Shown: piece by piece, positions 1 to 3,877 of the stretch | Numbering within the stretch: position 1 is the stretch's first letter | Layout of the letters: every line of letters begins with the position of its first letter | Assembly (NCBI GenBank): GCA_958369755.1 | Contig: CATXJC010000073.1 | Span: 1-6,272, forward strand | From: an uncultured Prevotella sp. | GTDB taxonomy: Bacteria; Bacteroidota; Bacteroidia; Bacteroidales; Bacteroidaceae | Direction: 5' to 3' | Length of the DNA stretch: 6,272 nt | Position numbers and translations under genes: made by a program | The notes under the pieces: generated by a model | The model's database searches: none | What the model was told of the DNA's origin: nothing | The model's input: the letters and a program-made list of their open reading frames with translations, nothing else

Positions 1-50
1 CGACCCCCTGATTAACAGTCAGGTGCTCTAACCAACTGAGCTATTGAAGC
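1..50 (-). tRNA. tRNA-Asn (anticodon GUU), 3' part cut by the window edge
   Basis: On the minus strand the gene reads from base 50 leftward, beginning GCTTCAATAGCTCAGTTGG. The D-arm stem GCTC/GAGC is intact. The anticodon stem CCTGA/TCAGG encloses the loop CTGTTAA, which places anticodon GTT at bases 14-16 and decodes Asn codons AAC/AAU. The variable region starts GGGTCG at the window edge. About 50 of roughly 75 bases are present; the T-arm, the 3' acceptor strand and any CCA lie outside the window. It is transcribed divergently from the protease gene and has its own consensus promoter about 40 bases upstream. The identity is secure because the D-arm and anticodon arm are complete. Confidence 0.95.
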
Positions 51-90
51 ATTTTGCATTGCGGAATGTTGCGTTCCTTATTTGCGTGTG

Positions 91-122
91 CAAAAGTACT
101 AACTTTTCTTCATTCAGCCAAA
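91..122 (-). promoter_or_regulatory. Bacteroidota-type promoter for the tRNA-Asn gene
   Basis: Read on the minus strand, TTTG (bases 122-119) is followed after exactly 20 nt by TACTTTTG (bases 98-91). This fits the Bacteroidota primary sigma factor consensus of a TTTG -33 box and a TAnnTTTG -7 box spaced 19-21 nt apart. Transcription would start near base 85, giving a leader of about 35 nt before the tRNA 5' end at base 50, which RNase P would remove. The match is seen directly; the function is inferred from consensus and position. Confidence 0.75.
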
Positions 123-223
123 TTTTTCGGCAACTTTTTTCTGTTTTTCCTTAAAAAAGTGCATTTTTCGGTGGTTTTCACTACTTTTTGCATCAATTAT
201 GGCAGTTTTCGAGAAGAAATGAG

Positions 224-231
224 TACTTTTG
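224..231 (+). promoter_or_regulatory. Probable -7 promoter element for the S41 protease gene
   Basis: TACTTTTG at these bases matches the Bacteroidota -7 consensus TAnnTTTG perfectly and is the same octamer used by the divergent tRNA promoter. No good TTTG -33 box sits at the expected distance (around 199-204, where the sequence is ATGGCA), so the promoter looks weaker than the other two in the window. Initiation would fall near 237-240, giving a short 5' UTR of about 25 nt before the ATG at 262. This location also argues against any translation start upstream of 262. Confidence 0.6.
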
Positions 232-261
232 TGGTCGAATAATCATATAACTAAGGTAAAC

Positions 262-1926
262 ATGAAAAAAGTATTGGTTTCATTGCTGATGGCGCTCCTC
301 GTGGTGCCATCTATTGCACAAACAGATAAAGATCACGACTTCAAGATGGCAAAGAATATGGATATCTTCAATGCCATCTATAAGAATCTTGACTTGATGT
401 ACGTTGATACGCTCGATGCCGAAGAGGTGGTGGGCAATGGCGTTAAGGCGATGTTGGGAAGCCTCGACCCTTATACTACCTACTATCCGGAGGAAAAAGT
501 CAACGAACTGAAGAATATGCTCACCGGCAAATATGCTGGTGTGGGTGCTGTGGTGCGCTATAACTTCCAGTTGCAGCGTGTGTGTATCAGTGAACCTTAT
601 GCTAATATGCCTGCTGCAGAAGTGGGACTGAAGAAGGGTGATATCATCCTGAGTATCGATGACGAGGATATGACCAATAAGGAAGTGAGCTATGTAAGCG
701 ATCATCTTCGTGGAGAACCGGGTTCTTCCTTTATGTTGAAGGTAAAGCGACCAAGTACTGGTAAGATTCTGAAGGTAAAGGTAACTCGCCGTACTATCCA
801 GATGCCTTTCCTGCCATATTACGGAATGATGGAAGGTGGTATCGGTTATATCAACTTCAATTCTTTCACCGATAATTGTGCCAAGGATGTGCGCCGTGCT
901 TTCATCGACCTGAAGAAGCAGGGAGCCAAGGGACTCGTCTTCGACCTCAGAAGTAATGGCGGTGGTTCGGTGAGCGAGGCCGTGAGCATTGTCAATATGT
1001 TCTTGCCAAAGGGAAAGACTGTGTTGAAAATGAAGGGTAGATTGCAACGCTCCAACAATGAATACAAGACTACGGTAGAACCTGTTGACTCTGTGATGCC
1101 GATGGTAGTTCTGGTGAGTGGAAACACAGCCAGTTCCAGCGAGATAATGAGCGGTAGTCTGCAGGACTATGACCGTGCTATTATATTAGGTACGCGCACG
1201 TATGGAAAAGGTCTGGTACAGACCACTATGGATTTGCCATACAATGGACAGATGAAACTTACTACAGCCAAGTATTACATTCCAAGTGGCAGATGCGTGC
1301 AGGCACTTAATTACAAGCATGCCAAAGGCGGTTATGTGGAGCATGTTCCAGATTCACTTACCAAGGTGTTCTATACTGCCGGTGGCAGAGAGGTGCGTGA
1401 TGGAGGCGGTGTGAAGCCGGATGTAGAGGTGAAGCCGGATTCCTTGCCAAACATTGCTTTCTATCTCGCCGGTGCCCGCGACAGTAATGAGGTGATGCTC
1501 AACTACGAAGTGGATTATATCGCTAAACATCCTACTATCGCACCTGCCAAGGATTTTGCTTTGACAGATGCCGACTATGATGAGTTCAAGTCCCGCGTTC
1601 TGAAAGCGGATTTCAAGTACGACCGTGAGACCGAGAAATATCTCAAGGATTTGGAGAAACTCGCTAAGTTTGAAGGATATTACGAGGATGCAAAACCTGA
1701 GTTCGAGGCGTTGAAAAAGAAGTTGAGTCACAATGTGGCAAAAGACTTGGATTTCAATAAAGACTACATCAAGCAGCTTTTGGAAAACGACATCGTGGCA
1801 GCTTATTATTTCCAGGCTGGAGCCATCCAGAATTCCCTGCGTTACGACAAGCAGGTCAAGGCTGCTGTCAAGTTGTTAAATTCTCCGGAAGAATACGGAA
1901 AAATACTCCATCCTGTGAAGAAATAA
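262..1926 (+). CDS. Secreted PDZ-domain S41 family peptidase (C-terminal processing peptidase type)
   Basis: The 554-residue product is an exported serine protease predicted to act in the periplasm or at the cell envelope. Residues 1-19 form a classical signal peptide (MKK, a hydrophobic core, then SIA before Gln20); there is no lipobox Cys. A helical region (about 25-87) leads into a PDZ domain (about 88-172, with YAGVGAVV and GLKKGDIILSID) that in this family binds substrate C termini. The S41 core spans about 185-360. The catalytic Ser291 lies in NTASSSEIM, Lys316 in TYGKG and Gln320 in GLVQ; the S-25-K-4-Q spacing equals that of the CtpA/CtpB Ser-Lys-Gln triad. A charged helical tail of about 110 residues (445-554) follows, as in other Bacteroidota S41 proteins. 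The start at 262 is chosen because it gives the signal peptide; a TTG in frame at 229 lies inside the promoter. No strong Shine-Dalgarno sequence is present. It appears monocistronic. The physiological substrate cannot be inferred. Confidence 0.93.
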   Translation: MKKVLVSLLMALLVVPSIAQTDKDHDFKMAKNMDIFNAIYKNLDLMYVDTLDAEEVVGNGVKAMLGSLDPYTTYYPEEKVNELKNMLTGKYAGVGAVVRYNFQLQRVCISEPYANMPAAEVGLKKGDIILSIDDEDMTNKEVSYVSDHLRGEPGSSFMLKVKRPSTGKILKVKVTRRTIQMPFLPYYGMMEGGIGYINFNSFTDNCAKDVRRAFIDLKKQGAKGLVFDLRSNGGGSVSEAVSIVNMFLPKGKTVLKMKGRLQRSNNEYKTTVEPVDSVMPMVVLVSGNTASSSEIMSGSLQDYDRAIILGTRTYGKGLVQTTMDLPYNGQMKLTTAKYYIPSGRCVQALNYKHAKGGYVEHVPDSLTKVFYTAGGREVRDGGGVKPDVEVKPDSLPNIAFYLAGARDSNEVMLNYEVDYIAKHPTIAPAKDFALTDADYDEFKSRVLKADFKYDRETEKYLKDLEKLAKFEGYYEDAKPEFEALKKKLSHNVAKDLDFNKDYIKQLLENDIVAAYYFQAGAIQNSLRYDKQVKAAVKLLNSPEEYGKILHPVKK

Positions 1927-1933
1927 CAACAAA

Positions 1934-1965
1934 AACCTGCACAATCGCCTAAAATTGCGCAGGTT
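1934..1965 (+). terminator. Imperfect hairpin after the protease gene, possible terminator
   Basis: AACCTGC (1934-1940) pairs with GCAGGTT (1959-1965). After one A/C mismatch, CAAT (1942-1945) pairs with ATTG (1954-1957), leaving an 8-nt loop. It begins 7 bases after the stop codon and lies between two transcription units, as expected for a terminator. On the plus strand it is followed by ATGAATAAAAAAC and not a U-tract, so it is not a canonical intrinsic terminator in that direction. The A-run before it (1931-1935) would give a U-tract only for minus-strand transcription. Confidence 0.5.
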
Positions 1966-1987
1966 ATGAATAAAAAACAGAAAAATC

Positions 1988-2019
1988 TTTGGAGATTTTC
2001 AAAAATATTAGTAATTTTG
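1988..2019 (+). promoter_or_regulatory. Consensus Bacteroidota promoter of the rimP-nusA-infB operon
   Basis: TTTG (1988-1991) is followed by exactly 20 nt and then TAATTTTG (2012-2019), a full match to the TTTG / TAnnTTTG promoter of the Bacteroidota primary sigma factor. Transcription should begin around 2024-2028, giving a leader of roughly 55 nt before the rimP ATG. This strong match explains why rimP-nusA-infB can be expressed independently of the protease gene upstream. The start site is inferred. Confidence 0.8.
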
Positions 2020-2033
2020 CACACGTTCAGTGG

Positions 2034-2063
2034 AATGAGGGGCTCGCAAGAGTTCCTCATTTT
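2034..2063 (+). promoter_or_regulatory. Leader hairpin with GCAA tetraloop upstream of rimP, candidate attenuator
   Basis: Bases 2034-2045 (AATGAGGGGCTC) pair without mismatch with 2050-2061 (GAGTTCCTCATT), including two G-U pairs, around the tetraloop GCAA (2046-2049), a GNRA type. Two further G-U pairs could form with 2032-2033. The hairpin would start within about 10 nt of the predicted transcription start, and its 3' arm runs into a T-rich stretch (2060-2070, TTTTATTTTAA). This is the layout of an intrinsic terminator or attenuator, or of a 5' stabilising stem. Because the operon encodes NusA, which promotes hairpin-dependent termination, feedback control is plausible but is inference. 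The T-rich part may alternatively serve as a ribosome-recruiting leader. Confidence 0.6.
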
Positions 2064-2080
2064 ATTTTAAATAGGTATAT

Positions 2081-2548
2081 ATGATAGATAAAAACGTCGT
2101 AAAAAAATTAGTTGATGAATGGCTCCAAGATCAGGAATATTTCTTGGTGGACATTGAAATCAGTCCAGACAATCGTATCGTAGTCGAGATTGACCATGTA
2201 GATGGTGTATGGATTGAAGATTGTGTGGCTTTGAGTAGATATATCGAGGAACGATTGAGTCGTGATGACGAGGACTATGAGCTGGAAGTAGGTTCTGCTG
2301 GTCTGGGTCAACCATTCAAGGTTCCACAGCAGTATATCAACTTCATTGGCAAGGAGGTAGAGGTGCTCGATGCTGACGGTATCAAGGTAAAGGGTATCTT
2401 GAAGGCTGTGGATGGCAATGATTTCACAGTAGGCGTAGAAGAAAAAGTGAAGGTAGAGGGCAAGAAGCGTCCTGTAAAGCAGGAGGTTGACCATGTTTAC
2501 CAGATGGATAAAGTAAAATATACAAAATATATAATCAGTTTCAAATAA
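2081..2548 (+). CDS. rimP: Ribosome maturation factor RimP
   Basis: The 155-residue product is a cytoplasmic factor that binds the free 30S subunit and is needed for its maturation. The N-terminal alpha/beta domain (about 1-82) contains the family signature at residues 68-78, LEVGSAGLGQP, equivalent to the LEVSSPGLDRP of other RimP proteins, followed by F and a FIGKEVEV stretch. The C-terminal SH3-like barrel (about 85-155) is seen as short beta strands with GIKVKGILKAVDG and a conserved-looking Lys/Val-rich end. Length is normal for the family. The ATG is preceded by an A/T-rich leader with only AGG at 2073-2075, typical of Bacteroidota. It is the first gene of the operon, and its stop is 3 nt before the nusA start, so translation of the two is probably coupled. 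Confidence 0.96.
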   Translation: MIDKNVVKKLVDEWLQDQEYFLVDIEISPDNRIVVEIDHVDGVWIEDCVALSRYIEERLSRDDEDYELEVGSAGLGQPFKVPQQYINFIGKEVEVLDADGIKVKGILKAVDGNDFTVGVEEKVKVEGKKRPVKQEVDHVYQMDKVKYTKYIISFK

Positions 2549-2551
2549 GCT

Positions 2552-3814
2552 ATGGCTAAAAAAGAGCAAGAATTAACAGCGAGTATGATTGATACATTCC
2601 GCGAGTTTAAAGAAACCAAGAATATCGACCGTACAACATTGGTAAGTGTATTGGAGGAAAGCTTCCGCAATGTACTTGCCAGAATTTTCGGTAGTGATGA
2701 GAATTTCGATGTAATCGTAAACCCAGACAAGGGCGATTTCGAGATTTATCGTAACCGTGTCGTTGTTGCTGATGGTGAGGTAGAAGATGAGAACAAGGAG
2801 ATTACGCTTACCGAAGCACGCAAGATTGAGCCTGACTATGAGGTAGGTGAGGATGTGAGCGAGAAGGTAGATTTCAATAAGTTCGGTCGCCGTGCCATCT
2901 TGACTCTTCGCCAGACTTTGGCTTCTAAGATTCTTGAGCTTGAGCACGACTCACTCTACAATAAGTATAAAGACCGTGTTGGACAGGTAATCTCTGGTGA
3001 GGTTTATCAGGTATGGAAGCGCGAGGTTCTTATCGTTGATGACGAGAACAACGAGTTGATGTTGCCTAAGACGGAGCAGATTCCTGGCGATATGTATCGT
3101 AAGGGCGAGACTGTACGTGCCGTCATCCTTCGTGTTGACAACGATAACAACAATCCTAAGATTATCTTGAGCCGTACAGCGCCAATCTTCCTGCAGCGCC
3201 TGTTGGAGGCTGAGGTTCCTGAGATTGCAGATGGCTTGGTTGCTATCCGTCGCATTGCCCGTCTCCCTGGCGAGCGTGCCAAGATTGCAGTAGAGAGCTT
3301 CGATGAGCGTATCGACCCAGTTGGAGCTTGTGTAGGTGTTAAGGGTAGCCGTGTTCACGGTATCGTTCGCGAGCTTTGCAACGAGAACCTCGACGTCATC
3401 AACTATAGCTCTAATACCAAGCTGTTTATCCAGCGTGCCTTGGCACCAGCCAATATTACGTCTGTGAACATCGACGAGGAGAACAAGAAGGCAGAGGTGT
3501 TCCTGAAGCCTGAGGAGGTTAGCCTGGCTATCGGCCGTGGCGGTATGAACATCAAGTTGGCTTCTATGTTGACAGAATATACCATCGATGTATTCCGTGA
3601 GGTAGATGAGAATGAGGCTGACGAGGATATCTACTTGGATGAATTCTCTGACGAGATTGACCAGTGGGTTATCGATGCCATCAAGGGTATCGGTTATGAC
3701 ACAGCTAAGCAGGTGCTCAATGCACCACGTGATATGATCGTAGAGAAGGCTGACCTTGAGGAGGAAACCGTGGATAACGTACTCAAGGTATTGAGAGCTG
3801 AATTCGAACAATAA
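2552..3814 (+). CDS. nusA: Transcription termination/antitermination factor NusA
   Basis: The 420-residue product binds RNA polymerase and nascent RNA, modulating pausing, intrinsic termination and rRNA antitermination. An N-terminal polymerase-binding domain (about 1-135) is followed by an S1 domain (about 143-207, from GQVISGEV to IILS) and the NusA signature EVPEIADGLVAI. KH1 contains DPVGACVG (from Asp255) with its GVKG loop. KH2 carries the GRGG loop at 328-331, then MNIKLA. An acidic linker (DENEADEDIYLDEF) precedes one helix-hairpin-helix domain (about 370-420, with IKGIGYDTAKQVL). The protein is shorter than E. coli NusA (495 residues), which has two acidic repeats at this end; one such module appears to be present here. 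The ATG lies 3 nt after the rimP stop with no clear Shine-Dalgarno sequence. Confidence 0.97.
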   Translation: MAKKEQELTASMIDTFREFKETKNIDRTTLVSVLEESFRNVLARIFGSDENFDVIVNPDKGDFEIYRNRVVVADGEVEDENKEITLTEARKIEPDYEVGEDVSEKVDFNKFGRRAILTLRQTLASKILELEHDSLYNKYKDRVGQVISGEVYQVWKREVLIVDDENNELMLPKTEQIPGDMYRKGETVRAVILRVDNDNNNPKIILSRTAPIFLQRLLEAEVPEIADGLVAIRRIARLPGERAKIAVESFDERIDPVGACVGVKGSRVHGIVRELCNENLDVINYSSNTKLFIQRALAPANITSVNIDEENKKAEVFLKPEEVSLAIGRGGMNIKLASMLTEYTIDVFREVDENEADEDIYLDEFSDEIDQWVIDAIKGIGYDTAKQVLNAPRDMIVEKADLEEETVDNVLKVLRAEFEQ

Positions 3815-3815
3815 T

Positions 3816-3844
3816 TTCCCTAGCTGGCGAGTGCTTGCAGGGAA
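3816..3844 (+). other. Small hairpin in the nusA-infB spacer
   Basis: TTCCCT (3816-3821) pairs perfectly with AGGGAA (3839-3844) across a 17-nt interior that may add two or three weak pairs. It begins just after the nusA stop codon. No U-tract follows (the sequence continues TCTAACTTTAAAAAT), so it is unlikely to be a full terminator. It might act as an RNA processing or stability element between nusA and infB, or be chance. Confidence 0.35.
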
Positions 3845-3859
3845 TCTAACTTTAAAAAT

Positions 3860-3865
3860 AGGAGA
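3860..3865 (+). promoter_or_regulatory. Shine-Dalgarno-like sequence for infB
   Basis: AGGAGA is present 12 nt before the infB ATG at 3878 (bases 3866-3877 lie between), within an A/T-rich stretch. It stands out because the other three coding starts in the window have no comparable purine-rich site. The spacing is longer than the usual 5-9 nt, so its contribution is uncertain, but it supports the ATG at 3878 as the start. Confidence 0.5.
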
Positions 3866-3877
3866 ATAAAATAATTT

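Noticed and set aside
54..242. Small plus-strand open frame of 62 codons before the protease gene
   Set aside because: It spans both divergent promoters, is a Phe/Leu-rich translation of T-rich DNA, and has no ribosome binding site or recognisable motif.
229..261. Upstream TTG start extending the S41 protease by 11 residues
   Set aside because: The TTG is inside the predicted -7 promoter box, so it would not be transcribed, and the extension would place polar residues before a well-formed signal peptide starting at 262.
280..1047. Open frame of 255 codons antisense to the S41 protease gene
   Set aside because: It is His- and Ile-rich without domain features and lies opposite a clear signal peptide, PDZ and start of the S41 core; judged a shadow frame.
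2951..3811. Open frame of 286 codons antisense to nusA
   Set aside because: It mirrors the conserved NusA S1/KH/HhH coding sequence. The lack of stops on the reverse strand is explained by codon bias, and no family resemblance is seen.
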